Source of the DNA: a virus | DNA: 27,807 nucleotides | Direction: 5' to 3' (one strand) | IMG/VR virus record: IMGVR_UViG_3300023210_000168 | Location: 1-27,807 of that record | Shown: piece after piece, positions 14,947-24,700 of the stretch | Position numbering within the stretch: position 1 is the stretch's first letter | Layout of the letters: every line of letters begins with the position of its first letter | Made by a program: the position numbers and the translations under genes | The notes under the pieces: model-generated | Database searches by the model: none | Told to the model about the DNA's origin: nothing | The model's input: the letters and a program-made list of their open reading frames with translations, nothing else

Positions 14947-16547
14947 TCAAATACAATTATTGGCCAATTAGTGACTTCAGCCCAGGGCAGAACAACGAGT
15001 ATGATGCTCGCCAGTTAGGCCCGTTGGAGCCTGGAGAAGCTGCGGCCTCACAGTTAATTGAGAACATGGAGCTGACCCAGAAGGGAGCGGTGATTACTTC
15101 TCCTGGTTATGAGTTAATAGTTGATATGGCTGTCGCTGGCCCTGTTCAATGTTTAGCTGCTTTTACTTATGATTCTGATGAGAGATATTTGGTGGCTGTT
15201 GCTAATGATGAAATTTATCAAATTGACGTGACAGCTGGCACAAAATCATTAGTAGGGTCATTTATTAGCCCGTCTACGTATGTAAATGCTGTTCAATTTC
15301 AAGGATCAGGTTCAGCCCCATATTTAATCCTTGCTAATGATGGGAATATTGCGAAAAAGATTTCTAGAACTGGCCCTGGGGCTCTAGGAGCAACTAATTT
15401 AGTTGATTCCCCTGTTGGTGGGTATGTTACGGATGAAATGATGGGGATTTTATTTATCGCTTTAGATCGCACTCTTTATTACTCTAATATTGAAGATGAG
15501 GATGATTTTGCTGGAGGTGGAACGATCGGCTTCAATAATCGCATTATTGGATTAAAGAAAACTGCAAACGATACTTTGATCGTTTTAATGGAAGATAACA
15601 CCTCTCAAGAGGTTACGTTCAGCTTTGATGATACGACTTACATTTACACTCCTGTAAAAGCTGAGTACATGGCTGGAATTGGTGGGATTTCCCACAAAGC
15701 AATTGCTAACGCTTACGATGATACTTTGTTCCTATCGCGAGAAGGAGTGAAGTACTTTGGACAAGCCTCAGAACTTCAAACAGATAATTTCCGTATTAAT
15801 ACTTTGTCTTGGCAGGTTGATCCTTTAATCAGGCAAATGAACTACGAATATCAAGAGGTAGCTGCTGCTGGATTCTTTGATAAGGAATACTGGTTATCTA
15901 TACCTGTTGGGAACGCTTTTACACAGAACAACGAAACCTTTATTTATGATTACAAATACGAATCTTGGAGATATCGTTCGGGGGTAGCAGCTGGTGATTA
16001 CGCTGTTTACAGGTATGACGTAGATGATGAGTTGTATTTTGGTTCTTCAACTGAGAGTAAGATTTATAAATTCGTTACTGATGACTATTCGTATGATGGT
16101 ACTGGATACCGCAGATCGTATAAGTTTAAGACTTTTAATTTTGGTACTTCGCTTATTAAGAAGGAAGTCCCGTATATCGAGATTGCTGGGTCGATGCCAG
16201 AGGGTTCAGAATTTTACGTTACGATTACAACTGATGGTACTGAACAGACTTATAAAGTAGACGATGACGCTTTAGCTACTTCAGCTGGAGGTGGTTACAT
16301 CGGTGACGCAGTTTATGGTAACGAGGCAATTGGAGGTAATTTTGGAGCAGCAGCTTACGACTTCTACAGGTTCTACCAGAGAATACCTTTGGGAGCTACA
16401 GTTAGAGAGGGGAATGAATTCGACATTGAAGTTTGGTACGACGGAGAGGGTCGACCCATGAAGTTTGATTATTTAAATATTAAGTACGGACTTGTTTCCG
16501 AACAAAAAGTACCTGATAACTTTATTAATAATAATATAATTGTTTAA
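14943..16547 (+). CDS. Tail nozzle/stabilisation protein (P22 gp10-like or T7 gp12-like)
   Basis: This 534-residue protein opens with DFSPGQNNEYDARQ and then LIENMELTQKGAVITSPGYE, typical of proteins that form the tail nozzle or stabilise the packaged head. It then shows repeated propeller-like blades such as LAAFTYDSDERYLVAVANDEIYQ-type strands, KEYWLSIPV and YESWRYRSG. The C-terminal part (about 390-534) is a second beta domain. It overlaps the connector by 4 bases (ATGA), with TAACT ten bases before the ATG in the connector gene. Pairing with the connector is the expected tail-assembly unit in podovirus-like genomes. Confidence 0.7.
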   Translation: MIKYNYWPISDFSPGQNNEYDARQLGPLEPGEAAASQLIENMELTQKGAVITSPGYELIVDMAVAGPVQCLAAFTYDSDERYLVAVANDEIYQIDVTAGTKSLVGSFISPSTYVNAVQFQGSGSAPYLILANDGNIAKKISRTGPGALGATNLVDSPVGGYVTDEMMGILFIALDRTLYYSNIEDEDDFAGGGTIGFNNRIIGLKKTANDTLIVLMEDNTSQEVTFSFDDTTYIYTPVKAEYMAGIGGISHKAIANAYDDTLFLSREGVKYFGQASELQTDNFRINTLSWQVDPLIRQMNYEYQEVAAAGFFDKEYWLSIPVGNAFTQNNETFIYDYKYESWRYRSGVAAGDYAVYRYDVDDELYFGSSTESKIYKFVTDDYSYDGTGYRRSYKFKTFNFGTSLIKKEVPYIEIAGSMPEGSEFYVTITTDGTEQTYKVDDDALATSAGGGYIGDAVYGNEAIGGNFGAAAYDFYRFYQRIPLGATVREGNEFDIEVWYDGEGRPMKFDYLNIKYGLVSEQKVPDNFINNNIIV

Positions 16548-16565
16548 TTACTAATCGTATAACCT

Positions 16566-18887
16566 ATGGCTAACGCAGACCTTATACATCAAGAGACAAA
16601 CTTATCTGGGACATTAGTAACATCTCTAGCTAGCGGAGATGGAGATGGATCCACTTTCACAGTTCGTTTCTTTGATGCCAAAACTAAAGCGGCAAGAGAG
16701 CCGCAATCAGAAACTCAGGATTTTATTGTTAACTTTGATAACAGTAAGGCTGAGAGAATTAAAGGAACACACGCTACCGCTAGCGGAGTGACTACTATTA
16801 CCATCGCGACTAATGGTAGAACTATTCCGATGTATGGAGTTGGAGCTGGGACTACTTCAGGTAACAGCCATCGTCCTGGTGACTCAATTGGGTGTGTAAC
16901 TCAACACGAGGGAGTAGAAGCACTTAATAGTATTATGGATGGTACTAATGCTACTGGGGCCACTTCTTTTACGGTAGGTGAAGATGGCGTATCGAATGAT
17001 GTGTATTATTATTTTGCAGATAATCAGGTAAGCGATCCGTATATCAGGTATTCACAAACCCATGACAGGCTCATAGCTTATCACGGGACGGTAGGAGCTT
17101 TAAGTGGACAAAGTTATAGCCTTTCAGGGATGGTTCAAGCAACGGCTGCTGAAATCGCGGCTATTCCTAACCCTAAAAACGGAGACTTGGCTTACGATAC
17201 TGATGCAGGAATTGGAAAGATTTACGATGGGGGAGTCTGGGCAGACCTTCAAACTGGAGGAGCTTCTGTCCCGAACGCTTCCACAACTGTAGCTGGTATT
17301 TCTCAAGAAGGAACTCAATCTGACCAAGCAGCAAAAACTGCAACTGGCAGCACGGGTGCTCAACTCTTTGTTAACCCTGCTAACTTAGAAGACGCCTCAA
17401 ATCACAATAATGATGTGTTTTTAGAAGACATGGAATACGCTAACGACGCAGCTATACAGCTTGCTTACGCTTCCACTGGGGATGCAGATGACGATGGGGT
17501 TATAGAAAGATTAGATTTGATTACTTATAATGGGACAGCTTACAGATCAGCTATGTTTGCTTGGACTAATGCAGGTGGTGATGCTAGATGGAGCAATAGT
17601 GCGTTAGGGGCTGGTGACATTTCAGCTTTAACAGGGGCCGCCTCTGGTGCTCCAACTGCTGGGCGTGTTTATTTATGGGCTAAAACTGACGATCACACAG
17701 CTGTAACGTATTTTGTTATGCAATTAGGGTCTGCTTCTGGAGATCAAGTGCAAAGCGTAGCAGGGATGACTTTCTCAGCTTCTGACACATGGGAATTAAA
17801 AAGCTTCCCTTTAACAGGAGCTACTTTATCAGGGACTCCAGACTGGACAAACACTGATTATATTCATTTTATTGTTGTAGAAACTGGAAATGCTTACATG
17901 CTAGTTGATAGTGTTTGGGTTGGTTCAGAAGGTACAGATGAAGGTTTAGTTACTATGATAAATAGTGAAGATTTTATTGAAGCTAAAATGATTGAAAGGC
18001 CAGACTTTGATAACTCTGGTGTATTTGAGGCTGCTGTTGATTCTGAGATTGAAAGAGGTGTTTTCCAGAATGCTGGCTTAAACAACTTAATAGTTCCTAC
18101 TTATTCTAAATACGCTCGTGGTGAAATGAATAACCATGTGAGAATCCAAGGGGACACTCCTTTAACTAAGGGGACGCATGACGTCCTTTATATATCTGAT
18201 GGTTCAAATGGACAGGATGCAGGATCTTATTACGCTGCTGACAACAATGATACCACTGATATGGCAATGAAGTTTAGCGGGTTATTCACTGGAGCAGATG
18301 GAACTGTTAGATCGCAAGATGCAGCTTACCCAATTGGACGAGGCGTGGTTAACGGGTTTACAGGATTATCAGTAGGGGCGCTTTATTACCTTGGAAATTC
18401 AGCTGGTAATTTAACAGCTACCCCCCCAACGCCTGGGGCTGGTGCAAGAATCTGTATTGGTAGAGCTATCTCCGCAACTGAAATCGACACTTTTGATACT
18501 GAGCATTTTCAAACAATGAAAGGCACAGCGCATAGAGCTTCTGGTGACGGAACAGGGACGACTGTTATTACGACTTATTTCAAACCAACTTTAATTAAAA
18601 TTAAAGCTCATAGAGAATATTCTGGCTTAGATGAGTTGCAAATGATACATAGTAATGGCTGGTCAGATGGATCAACTGATGAATGCCTTTACCAAAAACG
18701 ATGGGTTTCAGGATCTGGTTACTACGCTCAGGGGCGAAACACTAGTTATTGTATAGGTATTTATAATGCTGCAGCTCTTTCTACAGCAACAGTTTCAGCA
18801 ATCAGCAATACTTCATTTACTCTAAACTGGGATGTTCATAGCGTAGACATTGATTACTTCTATGAAGTTGAAGGTTACACAGTCTAA
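16566..18887 (+). CDS. Tail fibre protein with glycan-binding-type insert
   Basis: This 773-residue protein begins with a conserved particle-attachment-like part (1-125). A fibre motif of the form 'A-x-I-P-N-P-x-x-G-D-L-x-Y-D-T' follows at about 195-230, then the widespread fibre segment ASTTVAGISQEGTQSDQAAK (about 240-275). Residues 289-450 are a beta-sandwich starting MEYANDAAIQ, shared with the connector at 13792-14946. The C-terminal end (about 655-773) has the strand pattern of fibre tips, ending SFTLNWDVHSVDIDYFYEVE. Host recognition is the likely role. It lacks the TAAC motif at the usual distance; TAACC sits one base before the ATG. Confidence 0.75.
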   Translation: MANADLIHQETNLSGTLVTSLASGDGDGSTFTVRFFDAKTKAAREPQSETQDFIVNFDNSKAERIKGTHATASGVTTITIATNGRTIPMYGVGAGTTSGNSHRPGDSIGCVTQHEGVEALNSIMDGTNATGATSFTVGEDGVSNDVYYYFADNQVSDPYIRYSQTHDRLIAYHGTVGALSGQSYSLSGMVQATAAEIAAIPNPKNGDLAYDTDAGIGKIYDGGVWADLQTGGASVPNASTTVAGISQEGTQSDQAAKTATGSTGAQLFVNPANLEDASNHNNDVFLEDMEYANDAAIQLAYASTGDADDDGVIERLDLITYNGTAYRSAMFAWTNAGGDARWSNSALGAGDISALTGAASGAPTAGRVYLWAKTDDHTAVTYFVMQLGSASGDQVQSVAGMTFSASDTWELKSFPLTGATLSGTPDWTNTDYIHFIVVETGNAYMLVDSVWVGSEGTDEGLVTMINSEDFIEAKMIERPDFDNSGVFEAAVDSEIERGVFQNAGLNNLIVPTYSKYARGEMNNHVRIQGDTPLTKGTHDVLYISDGSNGQDAGSYYAADNNDTTDMAMKFSGLFTGADGTVRSQDAAYPIGRGVVNGFTGLSVGALYYLGNSAGNLTATPPTPGAGARICIGRAISATEIDTFDTEHFQTMKGTAHRASGDGTGTTVITTYFKPTLIKIKAHREYSGLDELQMIHSNGWSDGSTDECLYQKRWVSGSGYYAQGRNTSYCIGIYNAAALSTATVSAISNTSFTLNWDVHSVDIDYFYEVEGYTV

Positions 18888-18906
18888 TAATTAATAATCT
18901 AATAAT

Positions 18907-21747
18907 ATGCCACAAGCTTATGAAATAGCTAACCCAGATAACATCGTGAATGTTACTGAGAGCAGCTATGCAATCACATCGGGCAATTATGCTTTTGTAG
19001 GGGAGACGGCGGAGGAAACCCCTTCGGCGACTCATGGTGTCTCCCAAGAGGATCTAGCCTACATACAAAATCAGAACGCCATTAACGAAGGAGTTATTGA
19101 CGCTCCTGCCGAAACAGTAACCGTTGAACCTGAAGCTGTCACAACTGATACTACAGATACAACAACTACTGACACAGGCACAACTACCACAGAGGACGAG
19201 CCTACTCCTGTTATGTCTGATGAATTTGAGAATTATCAGCAACAAACTGCCGAAACTCTTAACGATATTTACGCAGGTATCCAAGGGTTTACTGACCAGG
19301 TTACTTCTCTAAACGAGAACTTCTTGGAGACTCGACAAACATTCCTAGACTCACTTGGTGAACTTGGAACTGATTTCACCGAACAGCTTGTGGCTTTAGA
19401 AGAAGATCTAGGGGTGCAAATTGACACTTCTAACGAGGACTTACAAACAGAGATAACCGCTGCTTACGAAGCTGGAGCTTCCGAAGAAGAGATCAAAGCG
19501 ATCCTTTCAAAAGCTGAATACCAAGTTGGAGCAGCATCCGAACAGACAGTAGTGCCTACAAAGGCTGTAAGTGAGGCTACGCAAGAGATTCTAGACCAAG
19601 TTAGCCAAGCGGGCATCCTGAGCGCAGAATTGCTTACATCGGCTACAAACGCTTATGACGCAGGTTCTCTGTCTGAGGAGGAATACTCTAGCTATCTTGA
19701 AAGATTTACACCAGACGCTACTACTTCTGTAGTTGAAGCTGCATCTGAGACTGGAAATATTGAATATACACAAACTGATGAATCTACTTTAATAAGTGCT
19801 TTAGATTCTTATTCTGAATTAGATTATTCAAGTTTAAGCTCTACTTTGACCTCTTTCTTATCTGGAGACCAAGATTTATCAACAATGAGTAGTGCTGAAA
19901 TGAACCAGATATTGTTAGCACAAATAGCTCTAGATTCTACTTCTGAAGTTTATAACCAAGTATCTGCAATTTACGCCTCTCAAGAGGCTAGGTATGCAGA
20001 AGTTTACGCATCAGCAGAGGCAAATTATGCTACAGCTACTGACGAGATTGAAGCGATTATATCTGGCACTTCAGATACGGCTACTACTATGGAGTCTTTA
20101 GCAGTACGCGTGGCTGAGCAGACACAAGAATTGTCTTTGGCTTCAGCAGAGGCTCAAGAGATGTATCTAACAGCTGAGTATGAATATACTTACGGGCAGA
20201 TGTCAGAACAAAATGCTCGGCTTGAGGGATACATGAAAGCTAAATTAAACTACATGGGTGCTGAGACTAGTTCAGCTGGTCTAAGCTTGATGGCTACTAC
20301 TATCAATAACGCCCAGGCTACGCTTCTTCTATATCAGACACAATACAGTGCAGAAATGATTGAAATGGAAGCAAATAAGACAGCAATAATGAGTGATTAC
20401 TACAACGCTGTAACTGAACAATTAATTAACGTAGAAAGTAACAAGAGTTCAGCACTTACTTCTTATTATGAAGCTTTGGATACTATTGAGTTGAATCAGA
20501 TTACTTCTTTACAGGAAATGAATACTTCTTCTCTAAACACTTTAACTGATCTAACTAACAATCTTTACACGATCCAAACAGATCAAATGGAATGGGAATA
20601 TGGGCTAGCTACTGACGCTTACAACAGAGCAGTGGACGCAGCTGCTGTTGTCAGAGAGGTTGAGTCTACGGCAAAAACTGAGGCTACTAATAATCTTTCT
20701 ACACTAATAGATACTTATGCTGGCCAAAGTTGGGACAGTATTCCAAGTAGTGTACAAACTTCTATGTTGGAATACGCCACAGCAATTGGATTACCAGTTG
20801 AAGCTCTTCCACAGACATTAGCGGTAGAACAAGAGCCTGGTACTTGGTCTTATAATAATCAACTATCTGAACAGTTAGGATACCTAGTGGGGACTGACTC
20901 AAACGGAAATGTAGTACCTCTAGATCAATTATCTAGTAGTGCCTCTGGAGATATGGTTACAATGTCTTACAGTGGTGATTATGCGGCTAACTGTGCCTTA
21001 TACGCGCGCGAGCAGTATCCTAGTTTGCCTTATGGCTTAGACAGTATCGCTAACAGGGAAACTTGGGTTGATAATTATGGGTTCACAGCGGAAGAGCAGC
21101 AACCACAAGTTGGAGACGTAGTACAGACTTCTGAGGGGACTTGGGGGCATACAGCAATTATTGCTGGATTTACTTCTGATGGATCTATGATCTTAGATGA
21201 AGCTAACTACCGCTCTGGAACTGTCACCTACGGAAGAGAGTTATCAATAGACAGCCCTAATGTAATTGGATTCTGGACTCCAACTAATGACGAAACAAAA
21301 TGGCAGGTGAAAGCTTCATCTTCATTTGAAGGTTTGGAAGGGGTAAGCCCTGGAGGAGTAGAAACCTATTCACAAGGAGTTATCCCATATGATACTGATG
21401 AAGAATCAGATAATCTAAGTTTTGCTGCTGAGACTTTATATACCACGATAGAAGCTAATGGTTATTATACTAATCAAGATTTAGAAGACGCTAGAAGCAG
21501 TTTAAGAACAACAGAAGAATTACAAGCATTTAATGCTTGGGTGGCCTCAGAAGAGGTATCTGGATATGCCTCCCTGCAATCAGAGGCACTTGAAGCAGAA
21601 ATGACAGCATACTTAGAAACTGGTACTCCAGAAGAAATTATTACTAGACTTGAGGTCGATTACGGCTTCTCTGCCACTGAGGCTACTGATTTCCTAGAAG
21701 GAATGGGATGGGAATACAACAGTGATAAGAAAAGGTGGAGCAATTAA
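18907..21747 (+). CDS. Large coiled-coil virion protein with CHAP peptidoglycan hydrolase
   Basis: This 946-residue protein is mostly acidic and helical. A Thr/Asp-rich linker (about 78-100) precedes long coiled-coil segments (about 105-640) rich in Ala, Glu, Ser and Gln. A CHAP amidase/endopeptidase domain follows at about 685-800, with catalytic Cys696 (ANCALYAR), His748 (WGHTAII) and Glu765 (LDEANY) in correct order and spacing. A helical C-terminal part (about 830-946) ends the protein. The design suggests an internal or tail-tip protein that cuts the wall during DNA entry, rather than a free lysin. The start has no TAAC motif, only an AT-rich TAATA series. It precedes the other giant virion gene by 15 bases. 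Confidence 0.75.
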   Translation: MPQAYEIANPDNIVNVTESSYAITSGNYAFVGETAEETPSATHGVSQEDLAYIQNQNAINEGVIDAPAETVTVEPEAVTTDTTDTTTTDTGTTTTEDEPTPVMSDEFENYQQQTAETLNDIYAGIQGFTDQVTSLNENFLETRQTFLDSLGELGTDFTEQLVALEEDLGVQIDTSNEDLQTEITAAYEAGASEEEIKAILSKAEYQVGAASEQTVVPTKAVSEATQEILDQVSQAGILSAELLTSATNAYDAGSLSEEEYSSYLERFTPDATTSVVEAASETGNIEYTQTDESTLISALDSYSELDYSSLSSTLTSFLSGDQDLSTMSSAEMNQILLAQIALDSTSEVYNQVSAIYASQEARYAEVYASAEANYATATDEIEAIISGTSDTATTMESLAVRVAEQTQELSLASAEAQEMYLTAEYEYTYGQMSEQNARLEGYMKAKLNYMGAETSSAGLSLMATTINNAQATLLLYQTQYSAEMIEMEANKTAIMSDYYNAVTEQLINVESNKSSALTSYYEALDTIELNQITSLQEMNTSSLNTLTDLTNNLYTIQTDQMEWEYGLATDAYNRAVDAAAVVREVESTAKTEATNNLSTLIDTYAGQSWDSIPSSVQTSMLEYATAIGLPVEALPQTLAVEQEPGTWSYNNQLSEQLGYLVGTDSNGNVVPLDQLSSSASGDMVTMSYSGDYAANCALYAREQYPSLPYGLDSIANRETWVDNYGFTAEEQQPQVGDVVQTSEGTWGHTAIIAGFTSDGSMILDEANYRSGTVTYGRELSIDSPNVIGFWTPTNDETKWQVKASSSFEGLEGVSPGGVETYSQGVIPYDTDEESDNLSFAAETLYTTIEANGYYTNQDLEDARSSLRTTEELQAFNAWVASEEVSGYASLQSEALEAEMTAYLETGTPEEIITRLEVDYGFSATEATDFLEGMGWEYNSDKKRWSN

Positions 21748-21762
21748 TCTAACAATATAATT

Positions 21763-24700
21763 ATGTCATTATTTCCAACGGTATCTATCCAGGAAGAGGA
21801 AGAAGAAAAACCTCTAGGGTTAGGTGCCATTAAACCAGAGTCAACTTCCACAATTTACAAAGGTCTAGCCACAACTGAAATTGGGGAGAAGGTAATAGAT
21901 TGGGGTACAGAAGAGATCGTAAAGCCAGCCATTAGATTGGGGGCAATGCTTACTTACGGTGGAGCTTATTTCGCTGCCACAAACAAAGAGAAGTCTGTAG
22001 AGGGATTGGGCAGGATTACACCGCCAACGACCTTTAAACAGGCAGCAGAGGACATAGCAGACGTTCTGACGGTAGCAGCCGTTAGCGAGGTTGGATTATA
22101 TGGGGCCGCCAAACTAACTACTACAACTGGAGTAAAAGCTTTATCTACAGCTACATCTAAATTAGGATTAGCTGAAACTCTATCTGCTTCTGGGCAAACA
22201 TTCTCAAAATTATTATCTAAAACTACAGCTAAAGATTTAGCTAAAACTGGTTTATATTGGGGTAGTGAAGGTGGATTGTCAGCTTATGGCGACGGGGCCA
22301 CTATAGAAGAGTCAGCTGCTAATTTTCTTTTAACTGGCACGCTTGCTGCTGGTTTACATTTCTCAATAGCTTCTGTGGCTAAAGGTGTAGAAAAGATTAG
22401 ATTTAAAGATGTAACAGTAGGGGCGCAAGACGCTCTAAATGCTTTTAGAGGTTATCGTACTGGTAACTCCAGTATTATTACCCCTGAAGGCTCTCAAGCT
22501 GTAGCTAATACAATGAAACATAAACAAGCATTCCTTGAATTAGCAGAAAAAACAAAAGCTGAGGGTGGATTTGTAGAAGGAATAACAATTAAAACTAAAA
22601 GAGAGTGGGTTGGATGGTTTAAAGAATTATTAGAATGGATACCAGCTAAGAACCAAACTGGAACAGTTACTAAATTTATAACTGAGGCTGAGGGAATAAC
22701 ACCAGAGACCGCTCCAGCTTTACTGGAGAAAGCCATAGAAATAGTTGGTGGTAGGACTGTGCCAGTTCTATCTAAGATATTTGGAGAGAATAGATTAACA
22801 AGCCTTTATCCAAAGATGCCAGAAGGAATGACTGACCCAGGTAAATTCGCTCAACTACAACAAGGGATTTACAGTGACGCTGAAGGGGCAGTAGAAATAC
22901 CAGAGCAAGATATTTGGAATATAGAGGCAAAGATTTCTAAAGAGAATTATGAAACAGAACATGGAGCATTCATGGATGAACTTAGTGTCAATATGGGTAC
23001 TTATAAAAAAGTGATCAAAGGTCTTGATAACATGAATTTAACTGAAGCTCTTAGTCAAGCTAAAGCTAAAATGAAAGTTAAACCTAGCAAGACTCTTGAG
23101 AAATTTATTAAGAAATACGATGGCTTAGAAGCTAAGATAGCAGAGGAATTTGGAGAAGGCGCACCTACAGCTGTTGAGGTTTTTGAGAAAGCTAAACAGC
23201 GATGGATTAGTCGAAAACAACCAGAAAGCACCCTTCCTCTGGAGAAGGAATACAAGAAGTGGGTAGATGATAAGATTAAAGCTCGGATAGCAGACGTTTC
23301 AGGCACTGTTACTGTTAAAGACATTATGGAGGGAGTAAGAGTTGGAGAAATGAAAAACGTCAGAGAGAAGACTTTGATGAAACTTAAAGCTGAAGGTAAA
23401 GCTGTTGGTGCTAGGACTGGGTATGTAGCAGGAAAACGTGCTGGAGCCAAAGCTGAGAGAACGCGTAAAAGCCAAATAGAAATAAACGCCAGAGCTAATA
23501 GAGAAATGATGCACAAAGTTAATAAGTTGAAAAAAGACATTAAGGGGATTAATACCTCTGGCATGTTAAACAGGTACAAAACTCAGATAGATAAGATTAA
23601 AAACTCTGTGGATCTAACTGCGATGACCGAGAAGAAGAAATTGGAATTAGAAGCTACCAGGGAGTTCTTTAAAGACCACCCAGGAGCTTTCTTACCAGAG
23701 GCGTCAATTAAAGCTCTTGAGCGATTAGATAAAAAAAGTATCAAGGATTTAACTCTTGATGACTTGCAAGACTTAAGAGATGCACTCAAGCAGATTGAAC
23801 ACCTTGATAAGATGAGTAAGAAGATGACCTTCTCTCTGCAAGGCCAGAATATTGATAAGATCGAAGCCACAGCTTCTGCAAACTTAGAAGCTAGCGGGAA
23901 AAAGACTAAACAGGTTGAAGAAGGATTCAGCACTAGAAAGAAGGCTAAAACTAATCTAGCTAAGAATTTTGATTATTACAGATTAAATATTGAATACCTA
24001 ACTGAGAAAGTAGATGGACATGATGGAGGTATTCAAATGGAGGTATTCTACAAAGGAGCAGATAAAGGTGAAGATATTAGAATTGAAACTAAAGATGAAT
24101 TTGTTGGGGCTTTAAAATCTGTAATGACAGAGAATGGAGTAGAAAGAAGCTGGAGTGAGAACGGATACCTATGGAGAACTTCAGCTAAGATTTTCAGGAA
24201 GATGGCAAAAAGAACTGACGTTGAATGGGTAGAAGTCACCCTCCCCGACTTTGGGAAGCTTGAGCTTACCAGAGGTGAAAGAATAGATTTATTCAGAACC
24301 ATGATGGATAAAGATGGTCTTAAACACATTCTGAATGGAGGCATAGTTAGTAGGTCCCATAAGGCTGGCATGATCGGGAAATCAGAAGGACGTAAATTGA
24401 CAATGCGTGACGTGCAAGCATTCCAAGATGGGCTTACTGAAGGAGAAAAAGCTGTAGGCTTACAATTGCAAGACGCTATTTATGACCCTTTGTATGATAA
24501 AATTAATACAGTAATCGAAAGATTATCAGCTAAAAGCTTAGATAAGAAGCCAAACTATAATCCGATTAGAACATTATCTGATGTGAAGAAAACTTTGTGG
24601 CACGATCAAACAATTCAAGCTAAAGACTGGTTAGAGAGTGCAAGCTTCACACAGAAGCGAACAGAGGGAACTGGGCCTGTTTATATTGATGACGCTTTCG

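Noticed and set aside
19138-19196. Thr/Asp codon repeat as a possible tandem-repeat element
   Set aside because: It reads in frame as a low-complexity Thr-rich linker in the CHAP protein and needs no separate DNA function.
23055-23579. Long minus-strand open frame of 174 codons
   Set aside because: It lies wholly inside the giant virion gene, has a Ser/Leu/Phe-rich composition typical of an antisense shadow, and no start signal.
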